DNA from: Nostoc sp. NIES-4103
GTDB taxonomy: Bacteria; Cyanobacteriota; Cyanobacteriia; Cyanobacteriales; Nostocaceae
Length of the DNA stretch: 64,000 bases
Assembly (NCBI RefSeq): GCF_002368335.1
Contig: NZ_AP018288.1
Location: 3,179,019-3,243,018 of the forward strand
Direction of reading: 5' to 3'
Shown: positions 5,968-14,941 of the stretch, piece by piece
Numbering within the stretch: position 1 is the stretch's first letter
How the letters are laid out: each line of letters starts with the position of its first letter
The notes under the pieces: generated by a model
What the model was told of the DNA's origin: nothing
Databases searched by the model: none
Seen by the model: only the letters and a program-made list of their open reading frames with translations
Made by a program: the position numbers and the translations under genes

Positions 5968-7818
5968 CTATGCTGGTTTATTTTCGTTTTTTAATGCTAA
6001 TCTAGCCAGCCCATAACAAAGTAGGGCATTGATGATGAGGAAGAACCTAGCTAAGTTACCACTTCCTAAACCCCAAACTGCTGGGTCGTAAATTGCACTG
6101 ACTGTCAAGCAAGCTGCAACACCTAGGGTAGAACCAATGGCAAACCATTTCCAACTAGGATGTCCTAGTAATAATGCTATTAAAACAAGGGGAATCAAGA
6201 CACTGGCAAATAGGGGATTAAAAGCATTTGTGCCCTGTATGGTGTTGCCGAGTTCGGGAATGGAACTGCCCAAAACTCTCATAGGCCACTGGGGAAGGTC
6301 AAAGATATAAATTCCTTTGAGGAAGAATAATCCAGAACTGCCAGCTATTAAGCCACTGGATAAAGACCAACTCCAAGTGAAGGGAAAGTAAACTCGTAAA
6401 AACCAAGCTAACAAATAGGAACCCAATACCATGAAAAGTTTGGGTAAAAGTGCGATCGCGCCGCCATCAATCCAAAAACCTGGGTTAAGATAGCCATTAT
6501 CGCGTAACCAGCGAAAGAAATCTTGGAAAGTAATTTGCCCCTGAGTAGCAAGTTTAACTGCTGCTTCGGCATTGAGTTGTCCAGCACCATAATAGTTAAA
6601 ACCATCATCTTGGATAACTCTTGCTGATTGCTTGAGGACTTTTAATACTTCATCTGGATCTTTGATACCACTGGCTTTAATTAAAGCTGCCACACCAGCA
6701 ACGTGAGGGGAAGCCATGCTAGTACCTTCAAGCCCCACAAATGCAACTTCGCCGTTTTCGTCGATGCTTTCTTGGAGAATGGTACCAGCTTTACTACCAC
6801 CAGGGGCGGAGATATCAACCCCAGCACCAAAGTTAGAATAACTTGCTTTTTCGCCATCTGGGCCGAGTGCAGAAACGCCGATAACGTGGGGATAACGTGC
6901 TGGATAGCTTGCACCATTGGCGTTTTGATTGCCGGCAGCGGCAATTATGACTACACCTTTTCTATGGGCATGTTCTATTGCTTGCTTGATTAATTGGCTA
7001 TCACCGCCACCACCCAAGCTCATATTAATCACATCTGCACCGTTATCAGCAGCAAATTTAATGGCTTCGGCAATATCAGCAACGGTACCACCGCCATTGG
7101 CACTGAGTACTTTTAGCGGCATGAGACTGGCTTCGTAAGCAATGCCAGCTACACCATAGTTGTTATTGGTCGATTGAGCAACAGTACCAGCTACATGAGT
7201 ACCGTGTCCGTTGTCATCTGTGGCCTCTTCACGGTCGTTAACAAAATCATAGCCTTTGACGAATTTCGTCTGTTCTAAGTCGCGTACACGAGTGATACCT
7301 GAATCAATTACAGCAACGGTGATGCCGCTACCTTTGGTTTGACTCCACGCTCCTTCAACACCAATTTGGTGCAAGTTCCACTGTTTGCTGTAATACTGGT
7401 CATTAGGGCCAGTTAATGAGGGGGTGACTTGCTCACCATCTGAAGATTTTAAAATTGTTGTTAGCCCAACGGCTTCACTTGGCTGGGGAATTATCCTGTA
7501 GATGTAATTTGGTTCGATGAATTCGGTTGCTTTGGCAAATTGAGATTTTTGTAATTCTTTCAGTCGCTGGCGATCGCCTTTGATAATATAAACATTGTCC
7601 TGCGCTGAAAATTTGTTGTCTAATTGGGGTATAACGTTGTATTGCCCTGCGATCGCTTGTAAATCCTGCTTTACTAATTCTCTTGGAATATCTTCCCGAA
7701 AATCAAGCAAAATCGTGTCAAACTCACCTTTAGCTGCTAGCCCCTGAAAATTCAGGTAGCCAAACACAGCAGTTACTAACCCAATGACAAACAAGCACAA
7801 TAATATAAGTCTTCTCAT
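5968..7818 (-). CDS. Membrane-anchored subtilisin-like serine protease (S8)
   Basis: The 616-residue protein starts with a signal-anchor helix (residues 4-22). A propeptide-like region of about 120 residues follows, then a complete S8 catalytic domain with Asp172 in VAVIDSG, His205 in HGTHVAG, the oxyanion Asn297 in AAAGN and Ser367 in GTSMASPHVAG. After the protease domain, residues about 450-610 form several hydrophobic segments consistent with four or five transmembrane helices, which is unusual for a secreted subtilase. The protease domain should face the periplasm or cell exterior if the N-terminal helix is an anchor. Divergent transcription from a small membrane-anchored gene at 7939 suggests a shared regulatory region. 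The substrate is unknown. Confidence 0.88.
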   Translation of the reverse strand: MRRLILLCLFVIGLVTAVFGYLNFQGLAAKGEFDTILLDFREDIPRELVKQDLQAIAGQYNVIPQLDNKFSAQDNVYIIKGDRQRLKELQKSQFAKATEFIEPNYIYRIIPQPSEAVGLTTILKSSDGEQVTPSLTGPNDQYYSKQWNLHQIGVEGAWSQTKGSGITVAVIDSGITRVRDLEQTKFVKGYDFVNDREEATDDNGHGTHVAGTVAQSTNNNYGVAGIAYEASLMPLKVLSANGGGTVADIAEAIKFAADNGADVINMSLGGGGDSQLIKQAIEHAHRKGVVIIAAAGNQNANGASYPARYPHVIGVSALGPDGEKASYSNFGAGVDISAPGGSKAGTILQESIDENGEVAFVGLEGTSMASPHVAGVAALIKASGIKDPDEVLKVLKQSARVIQDDGFNYYGAGQLNAEAAVKLATQGQITFQDFFRWLRDNGYLNPGFWIDGGAIALLPKLFMVLGSYLLAWFLRVYFPFTWSWSLSSGLIAGSSGLFFLKGIYIFDLPQWPMRVLGSSIPELGNTIQGTNAFNPLFASVLIPLVLIALLLGHPSWKWFAIGSTLGVAACLTVSAIYDPAVWGLGSGNLARFFLIINALLCYGLARLALKNENKPA

Positions 7819-7938
7819 ATTAACTCATCACCGCTATTTGCCAGTTTGCTCACTACGATAACTTATATCCGTCTCCATGTGGATGTATTTTGCACTTTAG
7901 TTACACAATTTTTACTCAGATTCAGGATAGTTTAAACA

Positions 7939-8373
7939 ATGGAACGTGGTCTTTTGTGGTTGCCTTTGTTAGCAATGTTTTTCTGGTTGGCTTGGCAAGG
8001 CTCGAAGGAGTATCAAAAAGTCGAGGCTTATCGTGCTTGGGCGGAACAATTTGAAAGAGCTAAGTATGATATTTATGCTGTATTGGGTCAAAAAGGTAAC
8101 AATATAACTTGGGGTAAACCCACACCAAAAGGCCCAATAAAACTAGAAACTTTTTCTCTAGTTGATGTTCAAGAAGTCAGGCTGTTGATAGATGGTAAAG
8201 CAATAGAATTAGAAAGGCTGCCTGAAAAAGGTCGGACTATTGAGTTAGAGTTTTTATTGAGTGAAGGTGCTAATTCTGTGCGCGTTCCGTTTACAGAAAT
8301 TCCTTTGGCAGCGGAATGGGGTAAGTATTTGCAGGGAGCATTGCAAAATTTACAGTTGGAACAAAATCAGTAG
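7939..8373 (+). CDS. Membrane-anchored hypothetical protein
   Basis: The 144-residue protein has a single N-terminal transmembrane helix (residues about 4-20, LLWLPLLAMFFWLAW). It is followed by a short amphipathic helix rich in E, K and R and a C-terminal region of alternating strands. No known motif is seen. It is transcribed divergently from the subtilisin-like protease with 120 bp between starts, so the two could be co-regulated. Function unknown. Confidence 0.6.
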   Translation: MERGLLWLPLLAMFFWLAWQGSKEYQKVEAYRAWAEQFERAKYDIYAVLGQKGNNITWGKPTPKGPIKLETFSLVDVQEVRLLIDGKAIELERLPEKGRTIELEFLLSEGANSVRVPFTEIPLAAEWGKYLQGALQNLQLEQNQ

Positions 8374-8838
8374 TCGGTAGTCATTAGTTATTATTAGTAG
8401 GGTTAGAGTGTGGTGTGGGCTAGCTCTACTTTGGCAAGTTTTATTAATTATGCCTTAAGTTTTTGCTTGATATAGCAATTCTATTTGTGTTGTGGATAAG
8501 TATTTATTTACGAACCGCCAAGCACGCCAAGTACGCCAAGAGAAGAAAGAGTTTTATAAAGTCAGGACTTACGCAACGGGTCATGGAAAAACGAACCACT
8601 CCAGACGCAGAGGACACAGAGGAATGAGAGTTTGAGAGGTTTTTTGCGTAAGTCCTAAAAGTTATCTCAATAGACTCTTGTAAAAGGCTCGATTTTTAAT
8701 TCTTTCTCTGCTCCTCTGCGTGAATTAAAAAATATTTATGCAATAAATTTAATAAATTTAGGAATTGTCTTTGGAGCATTTGTAGTGATTTTTATGAATT
8801 AAAAATATTGAGGCTCTTTTTTAAGAGTGTAGTTGGTA
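8374..8838. other. Intergenic with repeats, no gene seen
   Basis: It contains the MITE-like element at 8564-8656 and a tract of aagcacgccaagtacgccaag repeats near 8518-8542, also of an intergenic type. The distal 150 bp are AT-rich and probably hold the promoter of the lipoprotein gene. Confidence 0.4.
8564..8656. repeat. MITE-like element, AGGACTTACGCA termini (copy 2)
   Basis: A 93-bp segment with a perfect 12-bp inverted repeat, AGGACTTACGCA at 8564-8575 and its complement at 8645-8656. The termini match the element at 934-1025, while the interior differs (cagacgcagaggacacagagg). Confidence 0.75.
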
Positions 8839-10494
8839 ATGAAAAATTTTATTCCTTTTTTTGGAGTTGCTTTACTGCTCAATGCTTGTGTTTCCGGCTT
8901 GAATGATTCTTCGCAAGCAAATAATAATGTTAAACCACAAGCTAAAAATTGTCCAAAGGCTACGGTTGTTTCTTTACCTGCTGTGAAGAAGAATGAAAGC
9001 TTTTATGATAGGTTTGATTTCCACATTCGCAATATTGTAACAGATGCAGATACGGTTCGGTTTCAGAGTTTAAAGCAGGATTTTGTTTTCTGTCGCGGTG
9101 ACAATTCTTGGACGGTGCAACCAGGAACTCTACCCAAGGAGTTACAGCCGCAAAGTAACTATGTAGCATTTGCACAGGAAACGGTTAATCCTAAGTTCAA
9201 AAATATCGATTTTCAAGGCAAAACCTATCAGTATCGGGTTTTGAGAGAACCGAAGTTTTCTTTAGGTGAAAATGGTAATATATCAAGAGCTAATGAACCG
9301 GAACCCGCAAAGGATAAAGTTGTCTTTGAGTTAGTTAATCCTCATAGTAAGAAAACTCAGCAAAAAACTTTATATACTCTCAAAGATTTGCAAGATGCAG
9401 CGGTTAAAGCTGGTTATTCGGCAGTAGGAAGTCAATTAGGTTTTCCCCGTATTACTTCTGCTGTAATTTATGATAATCGCATCTGGTGGTCGGTTGCTTT
9501 TGAACAAGGTGAAGGTAACAATGGTATTGCTACTATTGTCAGTTATGACCCGCAGACTGATAAATTTACCCTCATTCAACCAGAGGAACTCTGGTCTACA
9601 CAAATTACTGATTTAGCAATCACTGGTGATAGAAAGAATCCTACTTTTTGGATGGGTACTAATGTGAGTGGAGAAGGCAATCTTTATATTCCTGCTAAAG
9701 GATTGGTTGCTTACCGTCCTAATTCCCAAAATCCTAATTCGGGTTCTTTGACTGCTTACACTGTTGATAATAGTCCTTTGGTGGGGGCAATTCCTGATAA
9801 ACTCAAGTTGGAAAACGACCAACTATGGATCGGTACTGGTAACGGCGTTTGTCGAGTGAAGTGGCAAACTATTGATAATCGTGATTGGTCTTGCTGGCGA
9901 TTTGCAGTAATGGCTAAGCTGCCATCAGATGGATTACCACTTTACAGTGCATTGACTAATAAAACTCCTGCTGTATCTTTGTCTGGTAATAACAGTGAGG
10001 TTGTAGAGGTGTTGTGGTGGAGTCCTACAAATTTCCAAACTCTCCAGGGACGCTATGAGGTGAGATATTCTCAAGGCTTTAAGGTGGAGGTGAATGAAGG
10101 TGCAAGTATTTATGAGTTTAAGCGGTCTTTATCACCAGGAAAACCACCTGTTTATTGGCCTGGTTTTCAGTGGCATTGGAATGGCGTTAGCGCAGCTCCT
10201 CCGCAGGAGGCTCGCTTTGTGCGAGGATTGGATGAAGTCTCCCTGAATTTAGTCGGCGGCGGGCCACGAGGCATTGGTTCTGGTCAACTGTCACCGGATG
10301 CGCCTATTAATTGGAATACTATGCGTGGCGATTTAGAATTACTTCAGCTTTCGGCAAAATCAACTAGTGTAAAATATTACTCTGGTTGGGTTGATGCAGC
10401 CAAGCTTCAACCTTATCTGACGGTTGTGCTACAAGAACGACCACAAAATCCACAAACAAATCCTTTGGCTGCAAAAGTCAACGAATTGAAGTAG
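8839..10494 (+). CDS. Large putative lipoprotein of unknown function
   Basis: The ATG at 8839 gives a clean lipoprotein signal: MKN, a hydrophobic core, then LLNAC, with the lipidated Cys near residue 17. An upstream in-frame TTG is less likely. The mature part, about 535 residues, has W- and G-rich strand repeats such as NRIWWSVAFEQGEGNNGIATIVSY written in pieces (NRIWWS, IVSYDPQTDKF, LWIGTGNGVCRVKW). These are reminiscent of beta-propeller blades. No enzyme motif is recognised. It should be attached to the outer or plasma membrane. It is followed by thiD on the same strand after 114 bp of mostly repeat sequence, so co-transcription is uncertain. Confidence 0.65.
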   Translation: MKNFIPFFGVALLLNACVSGLNDSSQANNNVKPQAKNCPKATVVSLPAVKKNESFYDRFDFHIRNIVTDADTVRFQSLKQDFVFCRGDNSWTVQPGTLPKELQPQSNYVAFAQETVNPKFKNIDFQGKTYQYRVLREPKFSLGENGNISRANEPEPAKDKVVFELVNPHSKKTQQKTLYTLKDLQDAAVKAGYSAVGSQLGFPRITSAVIYDNRIWWSVAFEQGEGNNGIATIVSYDPQTDKFTLIQPEELWSTQITDLAITGDRKNPTFWMGTNVSGEGNLYIPAKGLVAYRPNSQNPNSGSLTAYTVDNSPLVGAIPDKLKLENDQLWIGTGNGVCRVKWQTIDNRDWSCWRFAVMAKLPSDGLPLYSALTNKTPAVSLSGNNSEVVEVLWWSPTNFQTLQGRYEVRYSQGFKVEVNEGASIYEFKRSLSPGKPPVYWPGFQWHWNGVSAAPPQEARFVRGLDEVSLNLVGGGPRGIGSGQLSPDAPINWNTMRGDLELLQLSAKSTSVKYYSGWVDAAKLQPYLTVVLQERPQNPQTNPLAAKVNELK

Positions 10495-10608
10495 AAACTT
10501 TGCCATGCAACGTCTCTACGAAATGAAAATAACTTGTTCCCCATCGCCCCTTATCCCCAAAGGGGGCCCCGAGTTCCCCACTCCCTACTCCCCACTCCCT
10601 CCAAATTT

Positions 10609-11430
10609 ATGAACGCTGAAACAATATCCAGTGTGCCTGTTGCTTTAACCATTGCTGGTTCAGATAGTGGTGGTGGTGCGGGAATTCAAGCTGATTTACG
10701 CACTTTTGCCTTTCATTGTGTTCACGGTACTAGCGCTATCACCTGTGTCACGGCACAGAACACTTTGGGGGTGGCGCGGGTTGATGCTATGCCAGTGGAG
10801 GCAGTTGTGACGCAAATTCAAGCAGTGGTTGAAGATATCGGCGTACAAGCTGCGAAAACCGGAATGTTACTCAACCAAGAAATTATCTCTGCTGTCGCCC
10901 AGCAAGTAGAAGCTTTACAAATCGATAACTTAGTGGTTGACCCAGTGATGGTATCACGCACCGGGGCACAATTGATTGATGATGAAGCTGTGAAGACTCT
11001 GCGCGAAAATTTGATTCCCAAGGCGGCTATCGTCACACCAAATCGTTATGAAGCACAAATTTTGAGCGGTTTACAAATTAATTCTTTAGATGATATGGGC
11101 AAAGCTGCTCAAACTATTCATGAAAATTTGGGGGCGAAGGCTGTTTTAGTTAAAGGTGGAGGAATGCAAGGAAATTTACGTGGTGTTGATGTCTGGTTTG
11201 ATGGCGAAAAGCTGGAAATCTTGACCACAAGGCAAGTAGAAACCAAAAACACTCATGGTACTGGTTGTACACTATCAGCTGCGATCGCTGCTAATCTGGC
11301 CATGGGAAATGACTTGTGGCCAGCAGTACAACAGGCAAAGGAATATGTCACCACTGCACTTTCTTACGCCTTAGATATTGGCAAAGGGCAAGGCCCTGTG
11401 GGACACTTTTTTCCATTGTTACAAAATTAA
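10609..11430 (+). CDS. thiD: Hydroxymethylpyrimidine (phosphate) kinase
   Basis: This is a ribokinase-family enzyme that phosphorylates 4-amino-5-hydroxymethyl-2-methylpyrimidine and its monophosphate in thiamine biosynthesis. The N-terminal signature ALTIAGSDSGGGAGIQADL is complete, and VVDPVMVSRTGAQL and the C-terminal anion-hole motif NTHGTGCTLSAAIAAN with the catalytic Cys are present. I chose the ATG at 10609, giving 273 residues. The longer frame would begin inside a ccccactcccc repeat tract with a non-family N-terminus. The usual length is about 260-275 residues. I see no TPP riboswitch upstream. Confidence 0.93.
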   Translation: MNAETISSVPVALTIAGSDSGGGAGIQADLRTFAFHCVHGTSAITCVTAQNTLGVARVDAMPVEAVVTQIQAVVEDIGVQAAKTGMLLNQEIISAVAQQVEALQIDNLVVDPVMVSRTGAQLIDDEAVKTLRENLIPKAAIVTPNRYEAQILSGLQINSLDDMGKAAQTIHENLGAKAVLVKGGGMQGNLRGVDVWFDGEKLEILTTRQVETKNTHGTGCTLSAAIAANLAMGNDLWPAVQQAKEYVTTALSYALDIGKGQGPVGHFFPLLQN

Positions 11431-11732
11431 CTTTTTGGTCAGTTGTCAGTTGTCAGTTGCTAGTCACCACTAACCACTGACCACTGACCCCTTCGGGGTT
11501 CGCCAGTCGCTCATGGGGGACTCGGGGCCCCCACGACCGAAAGGGAGTGGGGATTGGGGGAGAACCCCCAAGACCGCGCTGGCTCACCACTAACTTTATT
11601 CCAAATGTAAAGAAAAAATCTTTGCTCTCTCGGCATTTTTCTATTATTCTTGGGCATAGTTTCAGGGATGACTAGAAATTTCTAGTCTCTCTGTATGACC
11701 TGATTACCTCTATTTTTTATACCAAATCAACA
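11431..11732. other. Intergenic with dispersed repeats
   Basis: It begins with cagttgtcagttg-type heptamer repeats. A block follows (ggggttcgccagtcgctcatggggg...ctggctcacc) that recurs near 14755-14890, 22900-23020 and 28770-28850. The last 130 bp are unique and likely carry the promoter of the next gene. Confidence 0.5.
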
Positions 11733-12341
11733 ATGCGAACAACCACAGGTTCTGTTCACAGCAATCCTGCAAAACCAACATCTCAAACCTACCCCCCCTC
11801 TGTACCAATGTACGTTTACCGGGAATTGGCAGCAGAGTTACAAGCAACACAGGCAAAGTTAGATGCACTGACTGCCAAAAACCAACAACTGGTGCAAGAA
11901 AACCAACTACTCCGCCACGAGGTTAGCAAAGTGGTTCAGTCTTTTTTACACCTGCAAAAATTGGTAGGTTTTGATGCTACACCTGGTTCTCACCAAGCTC
12001 AAAATTCTTCTTTTGATGGGAAAAGTCTAAATAACCATCCAGCGGCTGATACACATCCACGTCAGCAGTTTTCTCGTTCGCGTCAACCTACGGTTTCTCA
12101 AGTGTCGAACAGCAAAAGTCATCGTTCTGACTTCTCTGTGCCTACAGTGGACATAAATGCCCCAATGCCACAAACAGTCCTCATTGAAGAACAGGAAGTT
12201 GGCTATTATCCTACCACACAGGCACAGGCAAAGGAATTCAACGGTTGGTGGTTAGCCTTCACTATCTTGTTAATTATGCTTACCGCTTTTGCTGCTGGTT
12301 ATTTGATTGTGCGTCCCCTATTTGAATATCAGAGTCGTTAG
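11733..12341 (+). CDS. Coiled-coil protein with C-terminal membrane helix
   Basis: The 202-residue protein has a disordered N-terminus rich in T, S and P. A coiled coil follows at about residues 30-78 (ELAAELQATQAKLDALTAK, then NQQLVQENQLLRHEV). Next comes a low-complexity linker with Q, H and S, and a tail-anchor helix at about 170-192 (WLAFTILLIMLTAFAAGYLI). The bulk would lie in the cytosol if tail-anchored. It sits upstream of glnB, separated by 304 bp that contain glnB control elements, so it is probably a separate unit. The family is not recognised and the function is unknown. Confidence 0.65.
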   Translation: MRTTTGSVHSNPAKPTSQTYPPSVPMYVYRELAAELQATQAKLDALTAKNQQLVQENQLLRHEVSKVVQSFLHLQKLVGFDATPGSHQAQNSSFDGKSLNNHPAADTHPRQQFSRSRQPTVSQVSNSKSHRSDFSVPTVDINAPMPQTVLIEEQEVGYYPTTQAQAKEFNGWWLAFTILLIMLTAFAAGYLIVRPLFEYQSR

Positions 12342-12467
12342 TTGATACATGCATTTTTGGTGTAATTTATCCAAAATCACTGTTTCAATAAATGAAATTT
12401 GTCTTTTAAGTTACAAAACTACATACAAAAACCTTCACTACACAACAATGTTTCATAATCAGAATCT

Positions 12468-12487
12468 CAAGGATTGATCAATCCTTG
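12468..12487. promoter_or_regulatory. 20-bp perfect palindrome between two genes
   Basis: CAAGGATTGA is followed by its exact complement TCAATCCTTG. It may be the hairpin of a terminator for the upstream coiled-coil gene (no strong T run follows), or an operator for glnB about 160 bp away. Confidence 0.45.
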
Positions 12488-12537
12488 CCACTGCTAATGT
12501 CAGAATTGCTAATTTGGGCGTATACACTTTAAAAAAA

Positions 12538-12551
12538 GTTGCAATTCTTAC
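12538..12551 (+). promoter_or_regulatory. Candidate NtcA box upstream of glnB
   Basis: GTTGCAATTCTTAC fits GTN10AC and differs by one base from the NtcA consensus GTAN8TAC. It lies 95 bp before the glnB start. NtcA control of glnB is established in some cyanobacteria. No convincing TAN3T box stands at the usual spacing, so this is tentative. Confidence 0.45.
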
Positions 12552-12645
12552 ATATCTATTTGAAATAGTGCAAATGGTGAAAGTGTCAGACAGTGGATCT
12601 GGTTAGATAGATAAACGAACCTATTAGAACTAAGGAGTCAGGAAG

Positions 12646-12984
12646 ATGAAAAAAGTAGAAGCAATTATCCGCCCATTTAAACTTGATGAGGTAAAAATTG
12701 CTTTGGTGAACGCTGGTATTGTAGGCATGACAGTTTCTGAAGTCCGGGGGTTCGGACGGCAGAAAGGTCAAACTGAACGCTATCGTGGTTCTGAGTACAC
12801 CGTTGAGTTTCTGCAAAAGCTGAAAGTGGAAATCGTTGTTGAGGACAGCCAAGTTGATATGGTAGTGGACAAAATTATTGCTGCTGCGCGTACAGGCGAA
12901 ATTGGCGACGGCAAAATTTTCATTTCACCTGTTGAGCAAGTTGTTCGGATTCGTACTGGAGAAAAGAACACAGAAGCAGTCTAA
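12646..12984 (+). CDS. glnB: Nitrogen regulatory protein PII
   Basis: The 112-residue protein is a full-length PII trimer subunit that senses 2-oxoglutarate, ATP/ADP and thereby nitrogen status. In cyanobacteria it controls N-acetylglutamate kinase, PipX, transporters and others. The start MKKVEAIIRPFKLDEVK is typical. The T-loop RYRGSEYTVEF contains Ser49, the cyanobacterial phosphorylation site, and Tyr51. The two PII signatures, including GEIGDGKIFI, are intact. The ribosome site aaggagtcagga precedes the ATG closely. It is monocistronic, with its own terminator at 13006. A possible NtcA box lies upstream. Confidence 0.97.
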   Translation: MKKVEAIIRPFKLDEVKIALVNAGIVGMTVSEVRGFGRQKGQTERYRGSEYTVEFLQKLKVEIVVEDSQVDMVVDKIIAAARTGEIGDGKIFISPVEQVVRIRTGEKNTEAV

Positions 12985-13005
12985 ATCAAAGTTGCATATA
13001 TTTGT

Positions 13006-13036
13006 GTTGACTGATGACGGTCAGCAGTCAACTTTT
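13006..13036 (+). terminator. Terminator of glnB
   Basis: GTTGACTG (13006-13013) pairs exactly with CAGTCAAC (13025-13032), followed by TTTT. It sits 22 bp after the glnB stop codon. Confidence 0.7.
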
Positions 13037-13409
13037 CTCGCTCTCGTTCTGCCTTTATGGAACCAATGGTACTAGCTGTTGACGCTACCTGCGAAATTTG
13101 CATTGTGTAGTTTTTTGAAGTGTAGTTGCATAAGGGCTAGACGCATTACCACAGTGCGTGTACTTTAAGGGCAGAACCCTAGCCGGATTTTGAATTTGCT
13201 TCACTGCAACTTGGTAAAATAAAATACTGAGTTGCAGTATTTCCTAATTTCAACTGGAAAATAACATTACCCCAAATACATCTTGATTCGGCTGATTTAG
13301 CTATCAAAGCCTCAATACGCATATTTAAGGTACACAAAAAACCCCCTATGGGCGGATAGGGTAATCAGTATTTATCCGTAGTATTATTGAACTTATAGTT
13401 AATTCGTCG

Positions 13410-13438
13410 CGATCGCAGTAATTACCGCGATCGTTTTT
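13410..13438 (+). terminator. Rho-independent terminator with no gene upstream
   Basis: CGATCGC (13410-13416) pairs with GCGATCG (13427-13433), followed by TTTTT. It lies 426 bp after glnB and so may end an unannotated small RNA. The arms are HIP1-like sequences. Confidence 0.55.
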
Positions 13439-13465
13439 CTTATTTTAAGCTGTGCGATCGAAAAA

Positions 13466-13570
13466 TGGGATGAGGGGTCAGGGGGTTATGGGGGGATGGG
13501 GGATGGGGGAGATAGGGGAGATGAGGAAGATGAGGGAGATGAGGGAGATGAGGGGGATAAGGGAGAATAA
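13466..13570. repeat. Short tandem repeat tract (gggagatga)
   Basis: Repeats of gggagatgag and ggggatggggg, similar to tracts at 28680, 31000, 38890 and 63960. The reverse frame reads repeated LPHLPHLP and is a shadow, not a gene. Confidence 0.75.
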
Positions 13571-13668
13571 TAACTGACAAATGACCCTTCGGGTTCGGCA
13601 GTTGCTTCAAGTCGGCAAAGCCGCCCAACGCACTGCCTCACAACTGACAACTGACAACTGACAACTGA

Positions 13669-14508
13669 CTATTCCACAAAATTAGGTCGCGCCTGTTGGG
13701 TTGACTGTAACTTAGCCTCTAAAACTGTCCAATTTTCCTGCTCAATTAAGTTAATCAATTCGTCGAGGTTGTGGCGATATTCTTGCAAAGACCCCAGCAA
13801 TGCTTGGCGATTATACTGCGCCATCATCAATCCCAACTCAGGATTTCCACCACCTACGCGACTGGTATCTCGAAAACCTGAACTAGCTAGGTTTTGGGCT
13901 AATTGTAAAACGTCGGGGTCTGTTTCACGCATGCAAGCAGCAATCAAAGCAGCACTTACCATCACAGGTAAATGGGAAATCAAACTAACAGCGCGGTCGT
14001 GTTGCTCTGGTTGACAATGGTAGATATTAGCCCCAAGCGATCGCACAATTTCTTCCACAACTGAAATTATACTCGTTGGTGTTGTTTTGTCTGGTGTTAA
14101 TACGTAAGGTCTACCCAGAAATAAATCCCGTTGTGCAGCTTCTATACCACTATCCGCTGTTCCTGCCATTGGATGACCACCAATAAAATTCCGCCAAAGA
14201 GGAGCCAGTGCTTTGACTACCGGTGTTTTTACTGAAGCTACATCGGTGATGATTGTAGCGGCAGATAGATGCGAAATCAACTGCTGAAATTGGGGAACAA
14301 TCAGCCCGATGGGGGTACAAATAAATACAACATCTGCGGATGCTAAGAGGCTCATGTCAACAGATGCTTGATCAACGCTACCTAGGGCGATCGCTTTTTG
14401 ACAGGTGGATTGGCGGCGACTGACTCCCAAGACATGATGACCTTGCGATCGCAAGTCATAACCCAAGGAACCACCTATTAATCCCAGTCCTAAAATACCA
14501 ATTTTCAT
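13669..14508 (-). CDS. tyrA: Prephenate/arogenate dehydrogenase
   Basis: This 279-residue protein makes the tyrosine precursor by oxidative decarboxylation. Cyanobacterial members generally prefer arogenate and NADP. The N-terminal Rossmann motif GILGLGLIGGSLG is complete. VFICTPIG and the substrate-binding segments FIGGHPMAGTADSGIEAA and HDRAVSLISHLPVMVSAAL, with the conserved His residues, are present. The length is normal for a monofunctional enzyme without chorismate mutase or ACT domain. It reads towards glnB, with a long repeat-rich gap. The start ATG at 14508 has no competing upstream start. Confidence 0.92.
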   Translation of the reverse strand: MKIGILGLGLIGGSLGYDLRSQGHHVLGVSRRQSTCQKAIALGSVDQASVDMSLLASADVVFICTPIGLIVPQFQQLISHLSAATIITDVASVKTPVVKALAPLWRNFIGGHPMAGTADSGIEAAQRDLFLGRPYVLTPDKTTPTSIISVVEEIVRSLGANIYHCQPEQHDRAVSLISHLPVMVSAALIAACMRETDPDVLQLAQNLASSGFRDTSRVGGGNPELGLMMAQYNRQALLGSLQEYRHNLDELINLIEQENWTVLEAKLQSTQQARPNFVE

Positions 14509-14941
14509 TTTTGATTTTGACAGTTTATTTTTTAAGTATTTTCACTTTATCCTGACTAGGCAATGGGGAAAAAGAGAAGTAATAGGAAACTATATCAGTA
14601 CGAACTGAGTACAAACTTTTATTTATATGTATTTACTTCAAGTTGGCATCTAATACCAAATTGAGATAGGTTGTATTCTCTTAAATCTATGAAATTGGCT
14701 ATCCATTCAGGATTTCCAATCTAAAATCTAAAATCCGTCTTGAAAAGTTTGCAAGGGCGGGGGGCTTCGGGGCCCCCTCTGGGGATGGGGGGAGACCCCC
14801 CTTCGGGTTCGGGGGTGACGCTCCTGCGTCGCTACCGCTAACGCTAACGCAACCGACGGGAACCGCCAAGACTGCGACCCCCTCACCGCACGCAACTTTT
14901 CGCAAAATCTAAAATCAGAATTGGTATAAGAGGTAACATCC
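14509..14941. other. Intergenic with dispersed repeat block
   Basis: The first 230 bp are AT-rich and probably carry the tyrA promoter on the minus strand. From about 14750 to 14895 lies the G/C-rich dispersed repeat (ggggcccc...gacgctcctgcgtcgctac...). No gene is seen. Confidence 0.45.

Larger units (their letters stand above)
13037..13668. other. Intergenic between glnB and tyrA, possible small RNA
   Basis: No protein gene is seen. A small hairpin (CCCTAT at 13344 with ATAGGG at 13356) is followed about 50 bases later by a clean terminator hairpin at 13410, which would fit a plus-strand small RNA of about 100 nt. The right part is filled by a repeat tract. Confidence 0.4.

Noticed and set aside
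10495..10608. TPP riboswitch before thiD
   Set aside because: The leader consists of repeat tracts and lacks the conserved ctgaga core of the thi-box.
11733..12984. Coiled-coil gene and glnB as one operon
   Set aside because: 304 bp with a palindrome and a possible NtcA site separate them, so glnB most likely has its own promoter.
13440..13628. Minus-strand frame with repeated LPHLPHLP
   Set aside because: Low-complexity product of the gggagatga repeat tract.
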